From Chitinophaga oryzae (GTDB lineage: Bacteria; Bacteroidota; Bacteroidia; Chitinophagales; Chitinophagaceae), in the NCBI RefSeq assembly GCF_012516375.2, contig NZ_CP051204.2:2480001-2544000 (forward strand): a stretch of 64,000 nucleotides of DNA. Reading direction: 5' to 3'. A program made the position numbers and the translations under genes. The notes beneath the pieces were generated by a model. It searched no databases. It had not been told where the DNA came from and was given only the letters and a program-made list of their open reading frames with translations. Within the stretch, counting starts at the first letter, position 1; each line of letters starts with the position of its first letter. Shown in pieces: positions 18,226-26,962 of the stretch.

Positions 18226-18932
18226 TGCTCCTGTTGTATCTGTCTGAAAACTTCGAGGGTGACCGGGATGAACTGTACACGGTCGCCCGGATGGCAATAA
18301 CAGGGGTCGGCGCTGGTAGCGTCAAACATCCGCAAAGGTGTTTGCCCTATTATATTCCAGCCGCCGGGGGAAGCCAGCGGGTAGATGCCTGTCTGCGCTC
18401 CTGCAATGCCGACGCTGCCGGCAGGTACCTGTAGCCGCGGCTGCTGCCTGCGCGGCGTCTCCAGCGCTGCACATACTTTCCCCATGTAAGGAAATCCCGG
18501 CAGGAAACCTGTCAGGTATACCGTATATATTGTCTGTGAATGCCATGCGATGATATCCGCAATGGTTACATTCCTGGAGGCGGCCATCTCCGTGATGTCA
18601 GGGCCAAGTGAAGGGTCATAACATACCGGGATGCGCAGCTCGCGGGGAGCAGGCGCGGTGGTGGCTTCCTGCGTTTTTATTTTCTTTGCAATATAGGCCG
18701 TCAGCCACTGTAACCCCGGTACCCGCTCGTTGTTCCTGATCTGCGCCGCATCATATACGATCGTTAAAGAAGCATAAGCCGGTATCAGGTCAAGGAGGTA
18801 GGGAGACGGTGAAGTATGGAGACAATGATACATTTTCATCACTTCCTGATGTATCGCCATGCTTATTTCCTGCTCCCATTGCAGGATAGCAGCGTGATCT
18901 CCGAGAGGATGTATGACATAGCCTGGCTTCAT
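18222..18932 (-). CDS. pxpB: 5-oxoprolinase subunit PxpB (KipI family)
   Basis: A 236-residue protein of the KipI/allophanate-hydrolase-subunit-1 family: GDHAAILQWEQEIS near the start, IPVCYDPSLGPD, the core TVYLTGFLPGFPYMG and QTGIYPLASPGGWNIIG. It is the first gene of the operon pxpB-pxpC-pxpA-nramp. The order differs from pxpA-first layouts in other bacteria. The 158-bp gap to the divergent MocR regulator should contain the operon promoter. Confidence 0.93.
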   Translation of the reverse strand: MKPGYVIHPLGDHAAILQWEQEISMAIHQEVMKMYHCLHTSPSPYLLDLIPAYASLTIVYDAAQIRNNERVPGLQWLTAYIAKKIKTQEATTAPAPRELRIPVCYDPSLGPDITEMAASRNVTIADIIAWHSQTIYTVYLTGFLPGFPYMGKVCAALETPRRQQPRLQVPAGSVGIAGAQTGIYPLASPGGWNIIGQTPLRMFDATSADPCYCHPGDRVQFIPVTLEVFRQIQQEQ

Positions 18933-19090
18933 GGTAACAAGATAATACTTTTACTGCGGGAAAAACGGCGGCAGCAGTAAATTTATCAGCAGCAGTGATG
19001 GTCCAGAATTAATAAATACCGCTGGTCCGGTTGCGGCGGACGACTTTTTCCGGTAGGTTGCACCGTCTTTACTTTTTAAATAGTGCGCAG

Positions 19091-20500
19091 ATGTTAAGAC
19101 GGTGGAAGATTACCATCCAATGGGATAAAAAGGCCGGCCGGCCCATCTATCTCCAGATTGCGGATGCTGTTATGAAAGATATCCGGTCGGGGAGACTGCA
19201 ACCGGGAGATGCCCTGCCGGGCAGCCGTGACCTGGCGCAGCTGCTGAAGGTGAACCGGAACACGGTCGTGGAAGCGTTGAATGAACTACTGACAGAAGGA
19301 TGGATCGTGTCAAAAGAACGAAAGGGCACTTTTGTGGCCGAACAATTTCCCCGGACCGGGGGACAACAGGAGGAGGCTCCTGCCGCCACGGGGCACGGAC
19401 AGCAAAGGTTCAGCGTACAGTTCGATGACGGCCACCCCAGCAGTAAAATAGCGCCGGTAGCCTCGCTGGCGAGGGCGTACCGGGAAATTTTCCAGCGGAA
19501 AGCGAAGTGGCAGGCCATGTCGTACGTAAACCCTTATGGAGAGACCTCTTTCAGAAAGGAAATCGCCCTGATGCTCAATCACCAGCGTGGTATGCGCGTC
19601 CGGGAAAACGACCTCTGTATCACCAGGGGCAGCCAGATGGCGATGTACCTGGCAGCACACTGCCTGTTCAGCAAAGGAGATTACGTGCTGGTGGAAAACC
19701 CTGGCTATAAGCCGGCCTGGAACGCGTTTGAAAGCGCCGGCGCCAGGTTGCTGCCGGTAGCGGTTGACGGAGAAGGATTAGTAATAGCTGATGTGAAAAA
19801 GTATCTCCGGTCCCGTAAAATAAAAGCAGTTTATATCACGCCGCACAGGCAATATCCCACCACGGTAACATTAAGCCAGCAACGACGGCTGGAGCTGATC
19901 AGGCTTTCCAATGAGCATGGCTTCAAAATACTGGAAGACGACTATGATAATGAGTTTCATTTCGGACAACGTCCTGTATTGCCATTGTGCAGTTTCCCGG
20001 AACTGCAGCACTATGTATACATCGGGACCCTCAGCAAGGTAGTGGCGCCGGCTTTACGTATAGGCTATATGGTGAGCAGCGACCGTGCGATGATGGAACG
20101 CGTAGGTGCGCTCCGTAAAATCATCGATGTGCAGGGCGATATCATTATGGAGCATGCTGTGTTGCAACTCATTAAAGACGGCACCATCAGGCGGCATATA
20201 AAAAAGGCTTCACATTATTACAAAACGGTCCGGGATATAACAGCCGGTTTGCTGGACGAATACTTATCAGAGAAAACACATTATACGGTACCGGAAGGGG
20301 GACTGGCGTTCTGGCTGGTGCCCAGAATGAAAGTGGATTGGCTTAAACTCTCCGAAAGCCTGAAGGCAAAAGGGGTATTGATCATTACGCCGGAAAGCTT
20401 CAGTTACGGAACGCCGGTCAATGGCCTCCGGCTGGGCTATGCGGCACTCTCGGAGGAACAGCTGCGCGACGGTATCAAAGTGTTGTCCGCACTGCTCTGA
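19091..20500 (+). CDS. MocR/PdxR-type GntR-aminotransferase regulator
   Basis: A 469-residue fusion: an N-terminal winged helix (about 10-80, IYLQIADAVMKDIRSGRLQP, LLKVNRNTVVEALNEL) and a class I aminotransferase-like domain that binds PLP, with the lysine in GTLSKVVAP at about 317. MocR proteins sense PLP and often amino-acid-like effectors. Its divergent placement next to the 5-oxoprolinase operon suggests it regulates those genes. Start at the MLRRWKI methionine; the frame stays open upstream to 19031. Confidence 0.88.
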   Translation: MLRRWKITIQWDKKAGRPIYLQIADAVMKDIRSGRLQPGDALPGSRDLAQLLKVNRNTVVEALNELLTEGWIVSKERKGTFVAEQFPRTGGQQEEAPAATGHGQQRFSVQFDDGHPSSKIAPVASLARAYREIFQRKAKWQAMSYVNPYGETSFRKEIALMLNHQRGMRVRENDLCITRGSQMAMYLAAHCLFSKGDYVLVENPGYKPAWNAFESAGARLLPVAVDGEGLVIADVKKYLRSRKIKAVYITPHRQYPTTVTLSQQRRLELIRLSNEHGFKILEDDYDNEFHFGQRPVLPLCSFPELQHYVYIGTLSKVVAPALRIGYMVSSDRAMMERVGALRKIIDVQGDIIMEHAVLQLIKDGTIRRHIKKASHYYKTVRDITAGLLDEYLSEKTHYTVPEGGLAFWLVPRMKVDWLKLSESLKAKGVLIITPESFSYGTPVNGLRLGYAALSEEQLRDGIKVLSALL

Positions 20501-20506
20501 AAAAAA

Positions 20507-20532
20507 GCCCAACCTGCGGCGACAGGTTGGGC
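20507..20532. terminator. Intrinsic terminator between convergent genes
   Basis: Perfect 10-bp stem (GCCCAACCTG) with a 6-nt loop. Six A on the left give a U-run for minus-strand transcripts, so it mainly serves the small thioredoxin-like gene and may also stop the MocR transcript. Confidence 0.8.
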
Positions 20533-20557
20533 AACAAGGGTCTTATTACCGGTTGGA

Positions 20558-20791
20558 TTAACCTTTTACGTCTGCCATGGAGGCGCCAAAGTTGATATGT
20601 AACACATGGCCGGCCGGCGTTAACAATGCCGGTACAGATTTTACGCCTGCGGCTTCCGCTTCGGCGATGCGTTTTCTGTCGTTGCCGAGATGCACGACTT
20701 CCACTTTTTGCTCACCGATTAATTGAATGATATCTTGTTCAGCGCTCACACAGACAGGGCATCCTGCATGATAGAAAATCGACTTTTCCAT
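20558..20791 (-). CDS. Small glutaredoxin/thioredoxin-like protein
   Basis: A 77-residue protein with an N-terminal beta strand leading to the redox motif CPVC (residues 11-14), then a helix and a cis-Pro-like VKSVPALL, the minimal glutaredoxin-fold pattern. Cytosolic, no signal peptide. It probably reduces or relays thiols; the partner is unknown. It is monocistronic. Confidence 0.75.
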   Translation of the reverse strand: MEKSIFYHAGCPVCVSAEQDIIQLIGEQKVEVVHLGNDRKRIAEAEAAGVKSVPALLTPAGHVLHINFGASMADVKG

Positions 20792-20919
20792 TTTTTTGAC
20801 TTTTGATGTTAGGAATAATTGTCGATGTAAAAATAGGGAGCCTGGCCAGCGGGTTTATGGTCCAGTTTTTTGTTTTTCGGGGCAAACTGGCCGGAGGCCA
20901 CATTGCCGCGTGTTGCAGG

Positions 20920-21690
20920 TTATCTGTCGCCCAGCCACTGTAAAAATGCGGTAGCCTTTTCCCTGCCTACGATGAGTTTTTCAGGTGTTTTAATAACGAG
21001 GGTGACGGTCAGCCTCCGGTCAAAATAGTGCTGTACTTCCCGGACCGCTTTAAAGGCGATGATGTACTGGCGGTTGATCCGGTAGAAGTCCTGTGGCGCC
21101 AGCAGGCGCTGTATTTCATCCAGCGGTTCTTTCACCGGGTATTCATGGTTTTCGTCCGTTACGGCAAAAACGCCGGCCGCCGATTTATAAAAGTATTTTA
21201 TCTCGCTGGTGGAGAGGTTGATATAACTGTGTTGCTGAAATACCAGGAAGCTGGTTTTGCCCTGCTTTTCTCCTGTGATGGATTTAAGGAGGTCGAGCAG
21301 CCGGGTGTCTGCCTGTGCCGTGCGTTGAAAGAAACTGCTGAAATGTTCCACTTTGAGCAGGGCGTTTTCTATATCGGCTTTGGTAAAGGGCTTGAGGATA
21401 TAGTCAATGCCATTGTTTTTAAAGGCTTGCGTGGTGTATTCGCTGTAAGCGGTACAGAAGATAACGGGAGCCTCTACCTGTACTGATTTGAAGATGTCGA
21501 AACAGGTGCCGTCGGTTAACTGTATGTCCATGAAGATCAGGTCAACAGGCTCTTTCCGGCCGAACCATGAAACCGCTTCTTCTACACTTTGGACCGTGCC
21601 TGCGATGATGGTGTCCGGCCTTACCGCCAGTAAATGCCGTGTCAGCGCGCTGGCCGTCTTCACCTCATCTTCTATGATCAGTATTTTCAT
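20920..21690 (-). CDS. LytTR-family response regulator
   Basis: A 256-residue two-domain regulator. The receiver has acidic IIEDE, phospho-acceptor Asp in LIFMDIQLTDG and the conserved Lys in ILKPFT. The C-terminal LytTR DNA-binding domain includes IKYFYKSAAGVFAVTDENHE, FYRINRQYIIAFKAVREVQH and LIVGREKATAFLQWL. It overlaps the upstream sensor kinase gene by 26 bp, forming a two-component operon. The target genes are unknown. Confidence 0.92.
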   Translation of the reverse strand: MKILIIEDEVKTASALTRHLLAVRPDTIIAGTVQSVEEAVSWFGRKEPVDLIFMDIQLTDGTCFDIFKSVQVEAPVIFCTAYSEYTTQAFKNNGIDYILKPFTKADIENALLKVEHFSSFFQRTAQADTRLLDLLKSITGEKQGKTSFLVFQQHSYINLSTSEIKYFYKSAAGVFAVTDENHEYPVKEPLDEIQRLLAPQDFYRINRQYIIAFKAVREVQHYFDRRLTVTLVIKTPEKLIVGREKATAFLQWLGDR

Positions 21691-22693
21691 ATATCAGCGG
21701 TAGTTTAACGATAAAATGGCTTTCCGGTTTAATAACGGCCACTTCCTGTTGCGTGATGAAGCCATATCTCCCTTTGATGTTATCCAGCCCAACGCCGGCA
21801 GATTGTTCGTTTTCCCGGAATTGGTAATTGTTTTTAACAATCAGGTAATCATTCTCTGTGTAAATATCTATAAACAAAGGCTTCTTTTTAGTAAAAGCAT
21901 TGTGTTTGATACAGTTTTCCACGAGCAGCTGCAGCGTGAAAGGAGGGATAAAACTGCGCATGGACTGCTCATCGATCTCCAGGCGGACCACAATACTATC
22001 CTCATAGCGTGAATGCAGCAAAAACAGGTAGGCTTCCAGTACTTCCGTTTCTTTGGAGAGCGGTATTACATCTTCTTTTGTGCTTTCAAGCGAGAAACGG
22101 TAGAAGTCTGATAGTTTAACGACAAAGTCGCCGGCATCTGTGTCCTGGATATCGATCATGGATTTTAGGGTGTTCAGGCTGTTGAACAGAAAATGCGGAT
22201 CGATCTGCTGTTTTAGCAACTCGTACTGTGCGTGGATGTTCTCCGATTTTAATCTTTCCATCTGAAGTTTCACCTGTTGGGCGTCAGAATTCTGGTAAAG
22301 GAAAAAGACGACCATGGATATGGTGAGGTTGATGAGGATACCTCTGAACTGGTACATCATAAACATAGAGGAGAAGGAATAACGGGGGAACATCAGCTGG
22401 TGAAAAAGTACGAGAATAACCATGACCACCATGCCCAGCAGCAGGCTGAAGGCCAGTTTCCTGATGATCTTCGCTTTGGCCATGGAGACAATGGAGAACC
22501 TCGGTAAAGAAGACAGGTTGATATACCATACAAAAAGAGAGAATAAAAACGCGATAGACGCGTCTGCCGCAAGCTCCTTGAAAGTGATGTTCAACTGAAG
22601 GATTTTAGGTATCGACGCCAGTATCCCCATAAACAGGGAGCTTAGCCAGATGATACCGGACGGTACCCGGAAAATATGGTTGTTCCATCTCAT
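21665..22693 (-). CDS. LytS-like sensor histidine kinase
   Basis: A 342-residue membrane kinase of the His_kinase (PF06580) type. Four hydrophobic segments lie in about 15-150, followed by the phospho-acceptor His in IDPHFLFNSLNTLKSMID and the ATP-binding N-box in VENCIKHNAF. The C-terminal GVGLDNIKGRYGF completes the ATPase. No large sensory domain is present. It is the first gene of the pair with the LytTR regulator. Confidence 0.9.
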   Translation of the reverse strand: MRWNNHIFRVPSGIIWLSSLFMGILASIPKILQLNITFKELAADASIAFLFSLFVWYINLSSLPRFSIVSMAKAKIIRKLAFSLLLGMVVMVILVLFHQLMFPRYSFSSMFMMYQFRGILINLTISMVVFFLYQNSDAQQVKLQMERLKSENIHAQYELLKQQIDPHFLFNSLNTLKSMIDIQDTDAGDFVVKLSDFYRFSLESTKEDVIPLSKETEVLEAYLFLLHSRYEDSIVVRLEIDEQSMRSFIPPFTLQLLVENCIKHNAFTKKKPLFIDIYTENDYLIVKNNYQFRENEQSAGVGLDNIKGRYGFITQQEVAVIKPESHFIVKLPLIYENTDHRR

Positions 22694-22744
22694 TTTTGTG
22701 CCGGTGTTGGTGTTATAACGATGAAAGGTAATCTCTTTTTTTGA

Positions 22745-23221
22745 CTATGGTGTGATGGCGGGTTGGAGCGATAACATCAGATGGATCCTGTCCCGCTTTT
22801 GCTGTTCACTGATGGTGTTGTCCCTGGTTAAGGACCGGCCGTCCAGCTTTTGATAGTCTGCAGCGGGTCCTGCACTGCGCAGGTTTGAAGTGGAGAGTGT
22901 TTCAATGGAAAGGAATTCGCCGGGCGTCATGGCTCCGAACCATACCGGGTCGTCGGCCAGTGTCCAGGTCACCAGCACCAGTTTCTTTTCACCCTCAACG
23001 ATGGCGGTAGTATCTTTCAGGGCCGCGTATGCGGCTGCATTGCCGAAGAGCGTGCTTGTTCTTCCTGCTTTAGGATTGATAAAAGTGGTAATTGTTTTAA
23101 GATGCATCGTCTCGAGCCCAAAGGAGGCGGGGATGGCAGCGGCATCGTTCCGGTTTTCGGCCGGTTTTTGCCGGCAGGCGGTCAGCAGTAGCAGCAGGCA
23201 AATGAAGAGTGTATGTTTCAT
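22745..23221 (-). CDS. Lipoprotein of unknown function beside haem protein
   Basis: A 158-residue protein with lipobox LLTAC around residue 15 after a hydrophobic signal. The mature part contains TWTLADDPVWFGAMTPGEFL and is otherwise unrecognised. It starts two bases after the stop of the P460 haem gene, so the two are cotranscribed, and it probably functions with it in the periplasm or envelope. Start at MKHTLFI. Confidence 0.65.
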   Translation of the reverse strand: MKHTLFICLLLLLTACRQKPAENRNDAAAIPASFGLETMHLKTITTFINPKAGRTSTLFGNAAAYAALKDTTAIVEGEKKLVLVTWTLADDPVWFGAMTPGEFLSIETLSTSNLRSAGPAADYQKLDGRSLTRDNTISEQQKRDRIHLMLSLQPAITP

Positions 23222-23222
23222 A

Positions 23223-24164
23223 TTAATGTTGGATGGGTGCGGTGAAAACGAAGTCATTGTTTTTAACGGGACGGTGGCAGTTGATACATTCAGTCGTAAA
23301 AAGGGCGTTGGCGCCGTAAGGTTTCAACGCGGGCGTTTTGAACCGCGCCCATCCCCAGCCTTCCGTCGATGCGTATTTTTCCTTGTCTTTTATCATGTAT
23401 TCCACCTGTTTAAACGCGCCGGCGGTGATGTTTCCTGCTGCTGTAGTCAACTGGTCCCACGCTACTTTGGCGAGGATGCTGCCGTTGGGCCATGGGTTGG
23501 TTTGATGCTGCCGGATGGCTTTCACGGCGATATCGTTCCCGTAAATGATCCTGATGGTGCCGTTATCCACCCGGAGGGTGGTGCTGATGGGCGTCCAGTC
23601 CTTGTATTCAGGGATGTACTGTACGCCGTTAGGCGCTTCCGGCAGTTTCGCCGGGGTATTTTTTGCGGAAGCAACCCATTGGGAGTATTGATTTTCCTGT
23701 GTTTTGTTTTTAGCGGTGTCCGGCCGTTGTTTGGGAGCAAGCGTAATGACGTATTTTTTAAGGACCTGCAGATCGCCGGCCGTGATTTTTGCTTCAGGAT
23801 GCAGAGAGGTATAGCTTTCCAGGGGCATCACCCCGGCAATCGCCTGGTTTACCGATTCCCAGAGTTTAGCTGCCTGTTCCGGCTTTTCCATTTTATCCCA
23901 CAGGGAGAAGTTTAAAACGCTCCTGCCACGTTTTACGTGATCTGCTACCAGCCAGTTGACAGGCGTGATACGATCGAACCAGCGGAGATGAACGGTATTG
24001 GAGTGACAGTCATAGCAGGACCGTTGCAGGATGGCCGCTACGTCATTCGGAAAGGTTTCCGGCGGCGTGGAAGGATACTGGTTGCTGATGTTGGGCCTGA
24101 CAAATTGCACGAGCAGCAAAACAGTGAAGACCACCAGGATTACCTTCGTTTTTTTGTTTTTCAT
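23223..24164 (-). CDS. Haem-binding domain plus cytochrome P460-like protein
   Basis: A 313-residue protein with an N-terminal membrane anchor (KVILVVFTVLLLVQFV). A haem-binding domain follows with c-type motif CYDCH (about residue 50, SCYDCHSNTVHLRWF). A P460-like C-terminal domain (YIPEYKDWTPISTTLRVDN, IRIIYGND, WGWARF) ends with a second motif CINCH. The two CxxCH motifs indicate two covalently bound haems. P460-type cytochromes oxidise hydroxylamine or detoxify NO; no substrate can be assigned. It is cotranscribed with the lipoprotein gene. Confidence 0.85.
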   Translation of the reverse strand: MKNKKTKVILVVFTVLLLVQFVRPNISNQYPSTPPETFPNDVAAILQRSCYDCHSNTVHLRWFDRITPVNWLVADHVKRGRSVLNFSLWDKMEKPEQAAKLWESVNQAIAGVMPLESYTSLHPEAKITAGDLQVLKKYVITLAPKQRPDTAKNKTQENQYSQWVASAKNTPAKLPEAPNGVQYIPEYKDWTPISTTLRVDNGTIRIIYGNDIAVKAIRQHQTNPWPNGSILAKVAWDQLTTAAGNITAGAFKQVEYMIKDKEKYASTEGWGWARFKTPALKPYGANALFTTECINCHRPVKNNDFVFTAPIQH

Positions 24165-24240
24165 GGATGTTTTGTTTGATACAAAATAAGGGCATATTTC
24201 CCTGGGTAGCGTTCAATGGAATGCGAAACGGGCAAAATGA

Positions 24241-24873
24241 CAATCGAGGTGTTCGTATACCGGTTTTAACAGCCACATATCTATCGTTGGCCACTGGTTC
24301 CGGCGCTGGACCAGGTCATTTTATGACTATATTACCTACGGGATGATGGAAGAAACGCCTTACAAGCTGAAAAAGGAGTTCCCTTCGCTGAATAATCTGC
24401 TGCTGGTCCGCGAGTACTCTATTGCTATGTACCCCTATGGCGATCCGTTGGAACCTTCGATTAATTTTATTGTTCCGGACCATATATCGGCGCATCCCTT
24501 TATCAGGCGGCTTAAGATGCTCATGTGCCGTATCATAGCTATCCAAAACGATTTTGCTTCCATTGAAAAAGAACTGGCGATCGATACAGAAGTGCTCAAT
24601 ATTATCCTGGTGATAAGACATCAGTATAAAGTCTCCATAGAAGAGGCCTGTAAGGAAGCTATGCGTATCCATGACGAGTATGTAAATGAATTTATGGAAT
24701 TGCAGCAGCATCTTCCTGACCTTGGTGTTCATCAAAAAGATATGGAGCGGTTTGTTCACTATATGGCGTTGATGATTTCGGGATTGGAAGCCTGGTATCA
24801 CAAGGGGAGATCTACACGGTATAAAACTCCCGGCGCTTATCCGGCGCCGGAATATGGAAGAAGGGTGTTGTAA
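24241..24873 (+). pseudogene. Class I terpene synthase, 5'-truncated
   Basis: The 176-residue frame from ATG 24343 carries the class I terpene-cyclase metal motif NDFASIEKE (NSE triad N-D-x-x-S-x-x-x-E). Downstream is VRHQYK-like helix sequence and EAWYHKGRSTRYKTP, matching the conserved W...RY end. Homology-like sequence (HWFRRWTRSFYDYITYG) continues upstream of the ATG back to about 24285, before an in-frame stop at 24238. The N-terminal half with the DDxxD motif is missing; intact bacterial cyclases have about 320-350 residues. The upstream DNA belongs to an opposite-strand haem gene, so the 5' half was lost. It is almost certainly inactive as a cyclase. Confidence 0.75.
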
Positions 24874-24970
24874 CGGAGGATCTGTTCGTAAATTAATATA
24901 AACTTAATAGCCTGTTATATAATGCCTGACATCTATCCGATAATTTTGACCCCGACCAAAGGCAAAAACA

Positions 24971-25537
24971 GTGGAAACGAGCAATACGGCATATTCCCGA
25001 TCGGCAGCGACGTCTCAACGCGAGGAGGCCGTTACGTTCGATCAGGTCTACAACCGTCATTGGAAACCGTTGTACAGGACCGCTTTTCGTATCTTAAAAG
25101 ATGAACAGGCCGCTGAAGACATCGTACAGGACACCTTCGTCCGCCTTTGGGAAAACTGGGATACTATCCTGCATATCAATATTAAAGGCTGGCTGTTCAC
25201 CACCTCCTACCACCTGGTCCTCAAGAACCTGAAACAACTGCAGGCTAACGAAAGCCTTGAGCAGGCCAGCTTCCCCGAACCGCTTGCCGGCGAGGCGGAT
25301 GAACCCATCAGGACGAGGCAACTACAGTTGCAGCTGGAAACCTGCGTGGACAATCTGCCCGAACAATGCCGCAGGGTATACACCATGAGCAAACGGGAAG
25401 AATTTTCCATCAAACGTATCGCCACGGAGCTGAATATTTCTCCCAAAACCGTGGAATACCACGTTACTACAGCCCTCAGGCGCATACGCCAGGGTATCGG
25501 CAGAGCAACCCTCTTCCTGCTGTTCTTTTATCTTTAA
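24971..25537 (+). CDS. FecI-like ECF sigma factor
   Basis: A 188-residue ECF sigma factor. Region 2 has NRHWKPLYRTAFRILKDEQA and EDIVQDTFVRLWENWD; region 4 has NLPEQCRRVYTMSKREEFS and IATELNISPKTVEYHVTTAL. A GTG start was chosen; no better ATG lies near. It is followed by a FecR-like anti-sigma factor and a TonB receptor, the usual Bacteroidota sensing/import set. The target is presumably the receptor and lipoprotein genes downstream. Confidence 0.9.
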   Translation: METSNTAYSRSAATSQREEAVTFDQVYNRHWKPLYRTAFRILKDEQAAEDIVQDTFVRLWENWDTILHINIKGWLFTTSYHLVLKNLKQLQANESLEQASFPEPLAGEADEPIRTRQLQLQLETCVDNLPEQCRRVYTMSKREEFSIKRIATELNISPKTVEYHVTTALRRIRQGIGRATLFLLFFYL

Positions 25538-25664
25538 GCTATCTCCGGCTAAAAGTTATCATGTTGTGTTTTTTTAAAAAAAGTGACCCTGTCCACCAAG
25601 GGATACTCCCTGTTTTCGGATTGTATATATAGAGGGATGCATCATTTCTGTACAACATTGAAAG

Positions 25665-26828
25665 ATGGACAACGAGATATTCAGGAAGCTATTACAGAAA
25701 CATGCCGGCGGGCAAGCGCTCAGTCCCGGCGAAGAGGCGGCGCTCAGGCAGGCGTACGACCATCTCCTGGAGGAGGAAATTGCGGCGGCGGCTGAAGGTC
25801 CGTCGCCTGCTCCGGAGGAGCAACCTGGGGCTGACATACGTGAGAGGATCGACCAACACATAGCGGCCCGTCGTACAAAGCGTTTCCGTTTTTATTATAT
25901 GAGGCGTGCAGCAGCGGCGCTTGTGGTCGGATTTATACTGTCGGCCGGTATATATTGGTTCCTGTGGGACAGGAAAGTCAGCAACGACCGGCTTGCACAG
26001 CAGGAGGAGGTCCTGCCCGGCGGGAACAAGGCCCGCCTCACATTGGCGGATGGCTCGGTTATTTCCCTTGGAGATGCCCAAAATGGCCTCATTGCCACGG
26101 AAAGCGGCGTACGCATAGAAAAAGATGCGAACGGTAATATCCGTTACCATACGGGCGAAAAACAGGAATCAATACTGCCGGCGGTGAACACTATTACTAC
26201 ACCCAATGGTGGTCAATACCGGGTAACCTTACCGGACGGTTCTGTCGCTATGCTCAATGCGGCATCCTCCCTGAGTTATCCCGTACGTTTTTCGGAAAAG
26301 GAACGCCGGGTAAAGATGACGGGCGAGGTTTATTTTGAAATCGAAAAAATGCGCCTGCCGGGCGGCAAAGGCAACGTCCCTTTTTTCGTGGAAACGGCAG
26401 GGCAGGAAGTACAGGTATTGGGGACACATTTTAATGTCAATGCTTACCGTGATGAAACGGCCATCAGGACAACACTGGTGGAGGGCAGCGTCAAAATAAA
26501 ATCAAAAGACGGGCAATCAACCTTATTGAAGCCCGGTCAGCAGGCCGTTCTGGCAGAGCAACTGCACGTACAACAGGCAGACATCCAACAACAACTGGCG
26601 TGGGTAAACGGTGACTTCGTTTTCGGGGGTGAAACGCTCGAAAGCATACTGCACCAGGTGGAGCGCTGGTATGACATAGAAGCGGAATGTCCTGCGCATA
26701 TCGGCAAGCTGCGCTTCAACGGCATGGTATCACGCTCACAGCCATTATCCGCTATCGTTAAAATGATACAGTCTACCCGAAAAGCAACAGTCACCATTAA
26801 AAAAAGGAGGTTGATCGTGACAGATTGA
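25665..26828 (+). CDS. FecR-like anti-sigma factor
   Basis: A 387-residue inner-membrane regulator with a short cytosolic N-terminus, a single transmembrane helix around 88-105 (AAAALVVGFILSAGIYWFLW), a FecR domain (NTITTPNGGQYRVTLPDGS, LNAASSLSYPVRFSEKERRV, FEVLGTHFNV-like) and a C-terminal DUF4974 region (LESILHQVERWYDIE). It receives the signal from the TonB receptor and controls the adjacent sigma factor. Confidence 0.9.
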   Translation: MDNEIFRKLLQKHAGGQALSPGEEAALRQAYDHLLEEEIAAAAEGPSPAPEEQPGADIRERIDQHIAARRTKRFRFYYMRRAAAALVVGFILSAGIYWFLWDRKVSNDRLAQQEEVLPGGNKARLTLADGSVISLGDAQNGLIATESGVRIEKDANGNIRYHTGEKQESILPAVNTITTPNGGQYRVTLPDGSVAMLNAASSLSYPVRFSEKERRVKMTGEVYFEIEKMRLPGGKGNVPFFVETAGQEVQVLGTHFNVNAYRDETAIRTTLVEGSVKIKSKDGQSTLLKPGQQAVLAEQLHVQQADIQQQLAWVNGDFVFGGETLESILHQVERWYDIEAECPAHIGKLRFNGMVSRSQPLSAIVKMIQSTRKATVTIKKRRLIVTD

Positions 26829-26864
26829 TACAAATTATATAACGGATAAGCTGTCAATAAAATA

Positions 26865-26890
26865 GCCAAAGGTGGTGGAACACCTCTGGC
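26865..26890 (+). other. Hairpin in the leader of the TonB-receptor gene
   Basis: A 10-bp stem with one mismatch (GCCAAAGGTG against CACCTCTGGC) with a 6-nt loop, between the FecR and receptor genes, not followed by a T-run. It may attenuate or stabilise the downstream transcript. A similar hairpin precedes the second receptor at 61482. Confidence 0.35.
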
Positions 26891-26962
26891 CGGATCGTTA
26901 AAAGCTTATCGAGGACATTGCGACAACAATCATCTTCAATACGATTTAACACTAACAAAAGT

